Assembly: GCA_000727475.1 (NCBI GenBank)
Contig: KL647295.1
Span: 1,885,178-1,949,177, forward strand
DNA: 64,000 bases
Direction of reading: 5' to 3'
Origin: Sarcocystis neurona
Lineage: Eukaryota; Apicomplexa; Conoidasida; Eucoccidiorida; Sarcocystidae
The position numbers and the translations under genes are program-made. Positions 36,614-49,561 of the stretch are shown here, one piece after another (within the stretch, counting starts at the first letter, position 1; the number at the start of each line of letters is the position of its first letter). The notes beneath the pieces are model-generated. The model was not told where the DNA came from. It saw only the letters and a program-made list of their open reading frames with translations, and ran no database searches.

Positions 36614-38371
36614 TCAGAACTCGTCCAGGTCTTCCTCCTCCTTTTTTATCTCCTCGAAGTAGGCGTGTGTTGCATCGCACGCTTGACCACAGTCACACGG
36701 TCTTGACCGCTGCTGTGCAACAGCGGCAGCGGCAGACAAGCATTCTGACTCTCTACCTTCGGCACTCCTGCGTGCCTTTTCCGCGGGTGCTGCTTCTTCT
36801 TCCTCGTTCGCCGCAGCAGGAGCACTTTGCCATTTCTCTTTTATGTCCACGGCTCCTGCAACGGCTCCTGCGACGCTCGTTGCTCCTGCAGCTCCTTGCG
36901 TGTCTCTGTGTGTGTGTGTGTGGCAGCCTTTTCCACAGCGTGCACAACGCCTATTACCGCGTATCCGAGTAAAGAGAGAACTACGTGCAAGCTCAAATTA
37001 AATAGTCCTACACTAGAAGGAAAGTGAGTAAAATACGTACAAAGCTAGGTGGTGAGCCAGTGGCTGAAACGACTCTCGAGTTGGCTAAACTGATATATAT
37101 ATCCCGGCACACTCACATACAGCTGCCGGTACGGAAGAATGTATCTGCGGCCTTCGGCAGTGTCCAGTTCTTCCTACACACCCATCTTTACACGCTCGCT
37201 GCCTATGTGATGCCTCTCCTGCCACAGCTGCTCCCCCTCCTTCTCCTCCTCGCAGCAGCAGGAGCCGTCCGGTGTGACTCTTCATGAGGTTCCTCTGCTT
37301 CGCGACTGATACTTCGTCTTGGTCTACGTGCAGCTGCAGTTTTCCTTCTGCTGCTCAGGCAGCCACGGTGCTGGCTTTTTCAGCTGCCTCGGGTCTCGGT
37401 TCGTCGCACCTCGCTTTTCCCACATTCTTGAGACGTCCCCTGCATGCGGCAGTCGCGGTGCTGCTGCTGGTTCTTGTTGCCCCTTCGTGCAACGGCGGAT
37501 TGGGAGATTTTCTTTTTATTGAAGAAGCCGCATAAAACATAGGCTCGTTCCCGGACTGCTGGTCCCCACTATCTACTAGCCTCCTGTGTATGTCTCAGAG
37601 ATATACCGCCCTTCGGTTTGCTGCTGCTGCTGCTGCCGCTGCTCGCGCACCCCGCGCTGTGCGGCAGCAGCGGCAGTGATCCACAGACAGTGTGTACTCG
37701 CAACAGCGCAGGACTTTCCCCTGCTGCTGCTGCTCCTCTTCCTCCTCCGTGTGTGCTGCAGCAGACCCGTCCCCAGTGCGCGGACGATCTAAGATACCGC
37801 TTACTCTCCTTTGCTGCTGCTGCTGCTGCTACAAGGGAAGTTGACTCTGTGGGGCATAAGCGGCCTTCACTGCCCTTGTCTCTGCCAGGCACACGCTCTT
37901 GCTGACGGGGCTTTTGCGACTCCCGGGGAGCCCCATCGCTGTCTCCTTGCTCCATCGTTCCCGGCACGGTGCCGTAAGGGGTCGTAGCTCTGCTGCTGCT
38001 GCTTGCCTTTTTTTTTTATCTCCATCTTTCTCAGACTTGTGATGCAGCAACGTCCTTGGTAACCGGGACTTGTGGGCTGGAGTGCTCCGCTGCTCCTTGT
38101 GCTGCCGCGGTCCTGCGTCCTCCCGTCGACATGCCAGCAGCAGCAGTTTCTCGATCTCTACTTGTATCGGTAGAGGAGTGAAGTCTGCTGCGTTAAGGCC
38201 CGGGACGTCTGGGAATTTCTCTGCTATTAGTGTGCTCTGTGTCTGCACTTCCACTGTTGCTGTTACTTCCCTTGCGTTTGTTACCGGTGCTGCTGCTGCT
38301 GTCGGTCGCAGTGCTGCTGCTAGGTGGTTCCTGCTCTGTTCTTGCTGCTGCTGCTGTTGCTGCTCCCGCTG
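36614..38371 (-). CDS. Acidic-tailed protein of unknown function, at least two exons
   Basis: Two minus-strand coding blocks. The upstream block is open from 38371 to 37829: Gln-rich, then Ala-rich, then VEVQTQSTLIAEKFPDVPGL and IQVEIEKLLLLACRRED, becoming Lys/Arg-rich. The downstream block ends at 36614 and reads VDIKEKWQSAPAAANEEEEA, a short Cys motif (CDCGQAC) and the acidic C-terminus FEEIKKEEEDLDEF. A donor within the first block (GTGAAGG near 37853) and one of several CAG acceptors near 36890 could join them, but phase was not proven, so they may be separate genes. The plus strand across both blocks is Leu/Cys-rich, as expected of an antisense shadow. No family recognised. Confidence 0.4.
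37040..37560. other. Likely intron of the minus-strand gene
   Basis: No convincing exon on either strand. Plus frames are Leu/Ala/Ser-rich from CTG triplets, and minus frames are Arg/Ala-rich without paired splice sites. Confidence 0.35.
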
Positions 38372-38407
38372 CTACTGCTACCTGACAACTCTGCACGCCT
38401 TCGCTTC

Positions 38408-38932
38408 TCGTGCAGCCTCGCCTGCGTAAAGCCAGGTCGCCAGGCCGCCGCAGCAGCAGCAGGACAGCTGGCCGTTCTCGTCAGAAGAAGGGCCCAGAGG
38501 CATCCACTAGCGGCTGCTGCCCAGCCAAATGCGGACCAGCAACAGAGCAGAGAGCAGCAACAGGACACACCGCAACAGCAGGAGCAGCAGCAGCGCAAGC
38601 CAAGACAGCGGCGCTCGAAGCGACGGAGCAGCAGAAAGCAGAAGAGGAGGAGGAATACCAGCAACAGAACACGAGAGGAGTCTCCGCCGGGAGCAGAGCA
38701 GCAGCGAGGGCAGCAGAATCTTCTGGTCGGACGAGCAGCAGCGGCCGCCCAGGCAGCAGTGGCACAGCAGCATTTGCTGCTGCTGCAGCAGTCGCAGTCT
38801 GTGCGGCGACCCTGTCCAGACACGTGACATCCCGTCGAGGCGGAGGTGCCGGATGAGCAGCAGCAACTCTCGGGCGCCGGTTATTCTACATTTGCCAGCA
38901 GCTGCGGAGCAGCAGCAGCAGAGGCCCTGAGG
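38408..38932 (+). CDS. HAAR-rich block, possible leader exon of the S1 gene
   Basis: CAG-rich sequence open in three plus frames. The most protein-like frame contains ATEQQKAEEEEEYQQQNTRG and an Ala tract; another is Gln/Arg-rich and ends at 38827. It lies on the coding strand just upstream of the S1-domain gene, so it may be its 5' exon, but no phase-consistent junction was established and the true frame is unknown. Confidence 0.3.
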
Positions 38933-39141
38933 TAGGAATAGGAGGTCACAACGTCGTGAGCAACGTGTGCGCAGGAACAGCACGCGCACGCCTGCCGGGG
39001 ACTCAGCAGCAATCCGTAGCTGCAGCAGGTGCTGCGCTCGAGCAGCAGCGGCAGCTTCCACCGCAGACCTGCGGCAGTGGCGGTGGCGCAACAGTGACGG
39101 TGGCGCAACAGTGACATCAGCAGCGGGTCTCGTAGAATATT

Positions 39142-42100
39142 GTGGCAGCAGCAGTCAACACGAGCAGCCGCAGGACCGGAGTGCGAAGCAGCAGCAGCAG
39201 CAGCCAAGCCCCGCAGAAGCCATGCGCAGGTTCGAAGCGGCTCCGAGGCCTCGGCCTCTCTGCCCGTTCTTCCAGCATGACCACAACGCGCAGCAGCAGT
39301 GCCAGGATCAGCAGCGGTGGCACCAACAGCGGCAGCGGCAGCTCTCGCTGCAGCCGCACCAACAGCGGCAGCAGCAGCTCTCGCGGCAGCAGCACCTTCC
39401 ACGGCAGCAGCAGCTTCACCGGTGAGTTCCAAAAAAGTAGCTGCAGCAGCATCTGCTGCCGCAGCCGCAGCTTGCGCGCGAGCCCCAGTTCCAACGGAAG
39501 AGGCGCGGACACATGCAGGAGGAGGAGCAACAGCCGCAGCAGTGGCAGGGACAGAAGGCATGGCAACTTGGCTGGTCACAGCAGCTACAGCAGCAGCAAG
39601 CTAAGCAGAAGCAGCCGCAGAAGACGAGGCAGCAGCCTCAGGTTTCCCAGCAGCAGCAGCAGGCGAAAGCGCAGCACCAGCCGTCACCGCGTCGACTCTG
39701 CTGACAGCAGATGCACCAACCTGCGCAGCGGCTGGATCCTGGACAACACTTGCAGCAGCCATACGAGCAGCAGCAGCCATACGAGCAGCAGCAGCAGCAG
39801 CCGTACGAGCAGCAGCAGCAGCCGTGCGGGCAGCAACATCATCAGCAGTGCGGGCAGCAGCAGCAGCCGTGCGGGCAGCAGCAGCAGGGTGGAGATCTGC
39901 GGCGGCAGCGGAAGCTTTGAAGAGAGTAGCAGTGGATGTGTGGGAAGCGGCAGGAGCCGGGGGAGGCCGGGGAGCAACAGCAGCAGCACCAGCGCATGCA
40001 GCAGCACGGGGGCCATGGTCAGGTGTCGGGCGGAATGTAGGAAGGTGGAGTGGCCTCGCAGCAGCAACGGCAACGGGAGCAGCAGCTGCTTCTCCTGTAG
40101 CAGCAGGAGCGGCATCGCGTGGTGGCTTGCTGGGTGCTGCAGGGGCAATGCCGAACCGCAGGAGCAGCAGCTCAACAGCAGCGGCAGCAGCAACGCTGTT
40201 GCCCCGTGGTGCAGCAGGTTCATTGCTGTGTTGACCAGCAGGAGGAGCGCGTTGTGCAGCTGCAGCTCGCGAGGCAGCAGCTGCTTCTCCAGCAGCAAAA
40301 GCGAGCGTACAGCTGTCGTCCAACAGGAGAAGTCAAGTGAGATACACGCCTCAGCCAAGAGCTACATGAGGACGGGGCCTTGCGAAGGCAACCCCGGGAG
40401 CAGCGGCAGAAGTCAGAGCAGCAGGAGCAGCAAGAACAGAAGCAGGTGCAGAAGTATCAGCAGAAAGAGCATCGTCTGGTCAGGGTTGGAGAGGACCGCC
40501 GCAGCTGGTGGGACCTGGGCATCTTCGGCAGCTGCATTTTTTGGTGTACTGCGCGGTGTTGGCTGCCGCTGGCGACGAGAAAAAGAGCGAAGGAAAGACG
40601 GTGGTTGTCTGCCGTATATCTTCCTGCTGCTGTTGCTCTTCCTATGTGGCGGCTCCTCTTCAGCTGCAGCACACTGCCTCAGCCAGAGTGGCTACTGTTT
40701 GTCTCATCAGCAGGAGTGTCACCTCAGGACTACCAACGGCAGCAGCAGCTACAGCGGCAACAGCAGCAGGAGTGGGACGCTGATATTTTGGGGCCTCTGC
40801 ATGCGCACAGACGCTGCCATGAGGAGCAGCAGCGGCAGCAGGGCAGCTGCAGATATCGTATGGAGAAACTGGAGTAGACCGGCGACCGTGTCCCAGGTCG
40901 ACCTGCCAGGCGCTGCCGCAGCAGCAGCAGCAGCCTCTGGGAACTTGGCGACATCTACGGCTGCTGCTGCTGCTGCGGCGTCAAGTTGTACGGGAAGCTC
41001 TTGTGGTCCTGGTCTCGCAGCTCGAAAGACCTGCTGCGTAGGAGTACTGCTGGAAGCTCGGCTGCCCAGGAGTTGCAGACGCTGCCGCACGAGCAGCAAC
41101 AGCACCACTGGTGGCGGAGAGAGTGAAGGTCGCGACTGCGGCAGCAGCGGCAGTAGCCGTGGAAGCAACAGCGGCGGCGGTTCCGTCGTCGACTGCAAGC
41201 GCAGCAGTAGCGACAGCAAGCGCAGAAGGAAGGGCTCCACTGGTGACTGCACCAGCGAGGCGTCTCGTCTCGGCAGCACTCGACCCACGGGCAGGTGCAG
41301 CAAGGGCGCATCCGGCTACTGGAGCAGCAGAGGAAGCAGCAGCACGGGGGAAGGGAAGAACAGCACAAGCCCGATGTTGAGAGTGGGGAGCAGCAGCCGC
41401 GCTGGAGATGACTGCAGCAGCAGAGAGAGTCTGTGTGCCACGCGGCTGCAGGAGCTGCAGCAGCAGCAGGACAACGAACGGCAGCTGCTGACGTACCAGT
41501 GTCTGCTTGGCGGTGTGTACTTCCCGACTCCTGCGTCGTTTACACGACTGCTGGGGTGGAACCCCGGCTTTCTGTGTGGTGTACGTACACCGCAGCAAAC
41601 CAGTGCCTGGCCAGCACGCTTCGGTGCTGCCGGATGTGAGACTGCAGCCGCTGCTGCAGCTGCTGCTGTCCCTGCCCGTGTGCCTGCTGCAGGAGCTCCT
41701 GCTGCACCTGCTGCCGCACCAAAAAGAAAGGAAGCACTAGCAGCTGCTGCTACACCAAGCAAATGGGCAGGGGTGGTTGCAGCGGCACCAGTAGCAGCCG
41801 CCCGTGGGAAAAGCAGCAGAAGGTGTTGCTGGTGCCCCCTCCACTGCCGTGTACGGGAGCCGCATGTAAAGGGGACGGCAGTGGCAACACGTCAATACAC
41901 GCCAGGTACTGCAACAGCAGCGACAGCTGCAGCGACGGCAACACCAGCACCAACCCTAGGTGCAGGAAATGCAGCAGCAACGGCAGCACCGACAGCAACA
42001 GGGACAGCATTTACCTTTCTCCGCTTCGGCAGTTCGGCAGGGCGCGGCGTCCTGGCAGCGTCAGCAGCAGCAGCAGGAGCAGCACCAGCAAGACGACGGA

Positions 42101-45100
42101 AAACAGGAGGCGAATTGCTACGAACCGCGCCAACTGCGACAGCACTACGGGCAGGACGCTGGGTACCGGCAGGTTTATCAGGAGGACGGCTAGCAGTAGC
42201 ACGGACAGCAGCAGCGCGACCAAGAACAGGCGTTGCAGCAGCGTGTGCAGCAGCAGCAGGATGCAGACAGCAGGCAGGGCCTGTAATAGGGGACGCAGGA
42301 GAGGGGGTTGGTGGCCCAGGAGCAACACGTTGTGTGACACCCTCGTTAACGACAGTGGCGTGGTCGTCAGAGAGAAGCGATGACGAAGAACCGACGGCAG
42401 AGCGTTTCGTGGAGGAGCTTCAGGAGGCAGCAAAAGCAGTCACGCAGCAGCGTTTGCGGCAGGAAGCTGCGGAGGCGGAAGCAGCAGCAATGCTGATGAC
42501 ACGACAGCGGCTGCTTCAGCGGGAGCGACAGCAGCGGCGAGAGACGAGGCAGCGGCAGCTGCTCGAAGGAAAAAGACCGCTAACAGCAGCAGCACTGCAG
42601 AAGAACAAACTTTTGAGTGCTGCTCTGGACCAGCTGCTTCAGGCCAAAAGAGAAGAAAAAAGGCGTCGGTGCAGGCTGCCGCTGCCGGCAAGACAGCGGC
42701 TTCCATTGGGCCTGCTTGCAGCGGGGACGGAGGTCTACGGGCGAGTGCAGCGTCTGCTGCGCCACGGCTGCCGCGTAGATGTGGGGTGTACAGACACCGC
42801 AGCGCTGCTGCATGTGAGGGACATGAGCCACATCTTCGAAGCCAAACGCGCGGCTACGCGTTTCCTCCAACTGCAGCACACGCTGCAGCCGCAGCTCTTC
42901 AAGCAGCAGCACCACTCGCAGTGGCCGGCACCGACGGCTCCCGGGTCCCAGCAGCAGCAGCAGCAGGGGGAGGGGGTGCACTTCGACTGGACGTCTCGGG
43001 CACAGCCGCACAGCGAAAATGCAGAGAGACAAGAAAAAAGAAGAAGAATGAGAGGAAGCCTGCTACTGTCGGATGCAGAGAAAGAGCAGCTGTCGCAGCG
43101 GTGGATCGAACATCCTGCTGACGCTGTCGAAGAAGGAGACTTGCTGCGCCTATATATCAAACACGTCGATGCGGTGCGAGGGGTCCTGGCTGTCTCTACT
43201 ACCCGCCCCGGGTTCGCCGCCTGGCCAGCCGTAGCCCCAGCACTCGATCCGACGACAACGGCTGCAGCATGGACTGGTGAAGAAGACCGAGGAGGACCAG
43301 GAGGAGAAGGCGCAGCAGCAGCAGCAGGAGCATGTGGTGGCGGTGGGGAAGCAGGAAGAGAAGGCAGGACAGGGCGACGAGCCGCAGGCAGAAGTGCAGC
43401 AGACGGCGGACGAAACAGTGAGGAAGACGCAAGAATGATCGGCGATTTGTCAGCATCAGCGGTGGCAGAGAGGGAGAAGATCCGTCGTGGCATGCTGCGT
43501 TGGAATGTTGGCGATTTTTTTGTGGGACAGGAGGTAGAAGGTCGCGTCATAAGGACGACGTACTTGGGTTTGTATGTAGACATCCACGCGAAGACGGAAG
43601 CGTTCGTTCACTTCTACGAGCTGCTGCCGTCCTTTCTTGTCGCGCAGCAGCAGAAGCAAAGTGCGGGAAAGCTGCTGTTTCCCCTGCACGTCGCCCAGCA
43701 AGTCGACCAGGCACAGCAGAAACAGCGACGAGCAGAAATGGGCGGTGAAGCGGCAGGGAGAAGAACCAGTGTCCTTGCTGCAGCGGCGGGGGGGCGAGGA
43801 AAGGTTGCAGCGGCGCCGCACGCTGCAGAGAATACTTACTCTCCGAGCGGCAGCAGCAGCAGCAACCGCAGCACGTTGTTGGCGCTGCGTAGACGACTCG
43901 AGAAGCCGGAGCTCGAGCAAAGCGCTGACACCTGGGAAGCCGCAGCACTGCAGCCACGACAAAGCAGCAGCACCAGCAGTGAAGCAGTAGCAGCAGCAGC
44001 AGAAAGCAATAGGGAGGCTGGGGCCCTGCAGTTAGCGACTACGGAGGAAGTGCAGCAACGGTCGAAAGTTTTCTACGAGGAAGGCGACTGGATTACCAAC
44101 GTTCGTGTCGCAACTCTCGACGCACGCAGGAATCGGTAGACACACACACACGCGCCGCAAGATCTGCGCTCTCTGGGGTGTACGTACACCTGAAACGCAG
44201 GCCTATGTGCACATATATATACGCGTTCACACGCCCGCTGTGTCTGTACACCTTAGCACACGTAGAATGCCTCCTGCATGGGGGACATGCAACGCCAAGT
44301 ACCCACGTATTTGTATATGTATCGGCATGTACGAATCTGTATCTATATATACGAAGAAGTACACATATATCCATATCCACACAGTAAGCCACGTACATAT
44401 ATATATATGTTATATATCGGTATGTATGAGTCTGTATTTACATACAACAAGTAGTACACATATATCTATATACACACAGTAAGCTACGTACCTGTATATA
44501 TGTATATATAGCGTTATGTATATGTAGACGTACATGAATGCGTGCGTAATGGTGTGGGCACACGACGCAAGTAAATCGCCATACACGTGGACGGCGTTGG
44601 TTGCTGTCGGTGCCACTTGTATGAACGGCTGCTGGCGTTCTTCCCGTCGCTTCTTCCACTTGTTGCTGCTGCTTCCACAGAAGTCGCTGCTGATGCGCCT
44701 CTGTTGTGGGGTGCTGCGCCTGCAGCATACAGCTGAGCAGACGACCTGGCTGGGAGTTGCTGGCACGCTGGAGGAAGCAGCAGCAGGCGGAGGAGCGTAC
44801 GCTGGTGCATTTGACGCCGCAGCAGCAGCAGGATCTGGAAGAAGAAGAAGAAGCAGAAGAACCGCCTCTTCTGAAGTTGATGAAACAGCAGAGACGCGAG
44901 GAGCTGGCCCTTAAGGTGTACAGGCAGTACAAGAAGAAGATGGCTGCGCTTGCTGCTGAACGACAGGGTCAGCTGCTGAAATCTGAGCAGCAACAGCAGC
45001 AGAACAAGGAAGAGGACAAGGAGGACGAGGAGGAGCAGCTGCGGCAGCAGCACCAGAAGCAGCAGCAGGCGAAACAGGAGCAGCAGCAACAGCAGCAGAG

Positions 45101-48100
45101 AAGCATAGACCAGCAACGATATTTGCCGCAGCCGCAGCAGCAGAAACCGCAGCAGACACAGCGCGTCGATGAGCAACAGTGCCGCCAGTGCCAGCCGGAG
45201 CAGTCACCAGAGGACGAGGAGGAGATGGAGGAGGAGGAAAAGCAGCAGGGGAGTGTGCTGCAGAGGAGAACAGCAGCGGGGGAGACACCAGAAGTTGAGG
45301 TAGACGGGGCGATCACAGGCGGCACCACAACAGAAAAAAGTGCGGGAGCCGCAGCAGGCGGTGCCGCCGCAGCAGAGGAGCGCAAAAGACCAGCCGCAGG
45401 AAAGCCAACCGTAGCGAGACGAACTGCTGTAGAAGCACGAGAAGATGCGGAAGACTGCCTAGGAGGCAGCCCAGCAGGACCTGGACGAGAGGTTGCCGCC
45501 GAAGTAGCTGCAGCAGCGACAGCAAGTGGTGCTGCAGGAGCAGCAGAACGAGGTGCCGCTGCAGCAGCGGCAAAAGCAAAACGAGACGCCGCTCGCGCAG
45601 CCGGAAGGAGTTCAGCAGCAATCAGAGAGGCTGCAGCATCACGAGCAAGGGATACCGGAGCAGGAGGAGAAGGTGACGGTGAAGCAGCAGGTGACGCATC
45701 AGCAGCATCAGCAGGTGACGCATCAGCAGCATCAGCAGGTGACGCATCAGCAGCAGCAGGTGACGGAGCAGCAGCAGCACGTGATGCAGCCCCAAGTGTT
45801 GCAGGAAAAGAGGGTGAAGGAGGAGGTGGAGCGGCAGACCCGGTCGAGGCAGTGAAGGCCGACCAGCGACGACGTTTTGCAAGTTTCGGCATCGGCATTT
45901 TCGAAGAGGAAGTGGACGCAGGGGAGCTCGAGGAAGCGCTGGCCTACCTCGACCGGTGGCAGGCGATCTACCGCCACAGACGCATGCAGGAAGAAGCCTA
46001 CAAGGAACGCAAGCGCATGCAGAGGTAACAAACAAATATCTCTCTACCGGTGTACCTGGCTGACACCGTTTCCTCCCAAGAGGGACGTAGTGACGTGCTT
46101 ACGCACCTGTAAATAAATATACCTGCGTACACGCATACATATGCGTGTGTAGTATAAATATATACAAGTGTAGAACTATCGTCAGTCATACGCACGTACC
46201 TATGTGTGCTACATATTTTATATATGGACGCACACGGTGTGGGCGTGCATGTGTGTAGGTACGAGTGTGTGGAAGCGGGGAGGGTACCGGCGTGTCCGCA
46301 GCAGCCTGGGGCGAAGGGCTGGGAGACGAAGGCGGGAAAGCGTCGTGCAGCAAGGCTGAACGCGGGGCTGGGAAGACTACTGCGAAGTCTAGCACGTGAC
46401 AGGAGACGCACACGAGAGGAAATATATACCCTTATGAAATATATATATATATATATATGTGTATATATGCGTATGTATACATGTATATATATGAGTCCTC
46501 CTCGTGTACATGTGCATGCGTCCGTACATTCTGGATAAGTGTATGTTTATATATTGACGTATCTGTGGGTGTGTACATACACGTATATATATGTGCATGG
46601 ATACACTGCGTATACAGGTACGTGTGTATAGAGACGTATATATGTATAGGTTTATATATTGACGCATTGCATCTGTGATTCGGACGTGTATGCCTCCCTT
46701 TGAATGTTTGTGTCTCCGCGTACAGACATAGGCATCTATCGCATCTGTCGAGTCCTAATACTTCTCGAGGCTTTACGTGTCTCTTGCGCGTGTCTATGAA
46801 TGTAGGTACATATACATGTATATATATGTATACGGACGTACATATATATATGTGTGTGTATTTATGCTCCTGCTTATAGATATACACGTGTGTGTGTGTA
46901 TGTGGCGTATGTACGCTTCGAAGCTTCTCCAGACTTGGTGTGGGTATGTGGGCCGGCGTCTCTTTGTCATTTCCTTGCAAGTCTGTGGCAGCAGCATTCT
47001 CCGTAGCGCGTCGATCGACTCTTTTTCAATAGAACCTTTCTCTGCGTCTCAGACACACACTCTCCTGAATGTGTATCGCGTGGACATATGAAGGGAAACT
47101 TCCACGCGCATGTACGCGTGCCTGCGTACGTGTACGTGTGGGGAGATTCGGGTTGCGTTGCTGCGCAGCTTCACTCCTGGGCTGCGGTGGGTGTGTTGTC
47201 CACATATTGCATGCGCTGCTGCAGACTGCAGCGCAAGGCGCCAGACGAGATGAGTGTGGCCGACGCTTGGAGAGAAGTGAAAGAGTGTACGAGCGAAGAG
47301 GTGGGGATGCCTCAGCTGGTCGCGGACGCGCAGCGGCATGCAAAGCTTTCGGGTGTACGTACACTCCAGGTGCCGGACCTCTCTGGCCAGCGGCCTCGTC
47401 TCGTCGAGTGGGAGCCGGACGACTTCCGCCGCGCGCATCCTGAACTCGCTGCTGCAGCAGACAGCGCTCGCAGCAGCGGCAGCCACTCGTTCTACGGCAG
47501 AAGCAGCAGCAGCAATGGCCTCTGGGACCCCCGCAGCAGCAGCAGCAGTGACAGCAGCCGCGGGAGTGCGTTAGGAGAGGGCGATGGGAGCAGTGTGACT
47601 GCAAGCAGCGACAACAGCACGTCGGTCAGCTTCCCCAGCAGCGGACGTGACAGCAGCAGCAGCGACAGCAGCAGGAGCGACAGCAGCAGCAGCCGTCCCG
47701 GACGTGAAGGAACGGGCAGCAGCACGTTAGCGGAAAACGGGAGCATGGCAGATGTGGGCCGCACGCACCGCTGCAGCGGAGATCTATCTCGCAGGGACGA
47801 AGATAGCGGGAAGGATGCTGCTGGGGCGGCTACTGCGACAGCAGCAGCGAAGAAAAAGAAGCATGCGATGCATGCTTCTGGTGCAGCAGATGACAGCGAG
47901 GTCCCTGACGTGCTCAGAATTCTGCGCGACCTTTCAATATCTACAGAAAGGCCGTTCAAACGGAAGACATCCACTGCTTCTGATGCTTCGGCTGCTCCTT
48001 CGGCAGCTGCTTCTTCAGCAGGTGTAGCTCCTGGTGGTATCTGTGTGGCTGCCACATCTCCTGGTGGTGCTGGTATTTCTGCTGGCGCTGCCTCCTCTGT

Positions 48101-49530
48101 GGTTCTTGCTGAGAAGCCCGTGAACGCGGCGGCGGCTGTTCCTAACGCAGTTTCTGCTCCCGTCTTCGGGTCAGCTGCTGGCGCCGGTTCTCCTTCTTCT
48201 TCATTCCCCTTTGCCGCCACTGGCCCCGCTGCACCTCCTTTGGCTGCTGCTGCTGCTGCGACTGGTGCAGAGGCAGACGACGCGCTGCACTTCACCGACG
48301 AGGACCGACTGGCGGTGCTACGCGACTTGCAGGCCCTGGCGACGACGGCACGAGCTGCGCCGCACAGCCGGGGCAAAAGGCGAAGCAAGCAGCAGCCGCA
48401 GCCGGGCAGCAAGAGAGCACGAGACGAAGCGTTTGCTGCTCGACTAATTGCTGAAGGCGAGGAAGAAGAGGCCGAATGGGCGGAGAAAGTCAAGGCAGGT
48501 AATGATATAGGCCACTGCGAGGATCTTGATCTACGATTGCTGCTGCTCTCTGCTGCTGGCAAACTGCTGCTGCTGATCTCATGCGATCTGCGCTGCCTGT
48601 ATAGAGTCTGCTGGCGGCCGTCTGCCACCGCTGACGACGACGTTGCGCTGCGGCCGCTGCTGCGTACTGCTGCTGCTGCTCCCGGCTCAGCTGGAGCTGT
48701 CGGCAGCATTTGCTACTACCCCGCTCGTGCACAGCACCTCCCCCCTCCTGTGCAGGCGCGTCTCCTGCTGCTCCATTATTGCTGTAGCGCTGCCGTCTCG
48801 GTCCCGCCTCTTTCTGCTGCTGCAGCAGTTGCTCTTCTGCCGCTTTCTTCAGCTGCCTATGTGTTCCGCCTGCCTCACTTTGCCATCGCTGCTGCTGCCC
48901 TTCCTTGTGTCGCCCTTGATCGCTTTGGGGGCTGTGCTTTGGCTCGTTCGACAGCACGACAGCGCTGCTGAAGGGCTGCCAACGTGCAGGTTCCCCCTTC
49001 TGTACGCAAGTGCCTAGCAGTGTTGCGTCCCTTCTTCTCTTTATATGTCTGCTGCTATCTCTCTCAGTCTCTCTCTATCTCTCAATATGCGTGCATCAAA
49101 GAGTTTTCGAGCTCCCTGCCTCGCTGAATATCTGCCTGGCCCTCTCGATCTGCGTCTTCACTTCCCCTTACGTCTGCCAGGCACAAAGACGCACACCCCA
49201 GAGTGCATGCTTACTGCATGCGTACAAATATATATATATATATATATGTGCATATGCGTATGTGTTTGTATGTACATATACATAGACATATACGTGCGTA
49301 TACACACGTCCAATGTATATATATATATATATATATGCGTATACACATGTATGTGTAGATATATAGTGACCAGCAGCGGCAAAAAACTCTTCCTTCAGTT
49401 GATACCCTGAGGTGGAATTTCTTCTCGATCATTACCGTTTCTGCTTTCTATGTTTTGCCTATACATCACCTATCTCTCTCTCTCTGTATATATATATATA
49501 TATATATGTGTATGTATGTATATATATGTG

Positions 49531-49561
<31 letters not shown>

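Noticed and set aside
44969..45898. 309-codon minus-strand ORF opposite the S1 gene
   Set aside because: Ala/Ser/Cys-rich shadow; the plus strand carries the phase-matched continuation of an S1 domain.
47492..48709. 405-codon minus-strand ORF
   Set aside because: Shadow of the third S1-gene exon, whose borders match in phase with exons on both sides.
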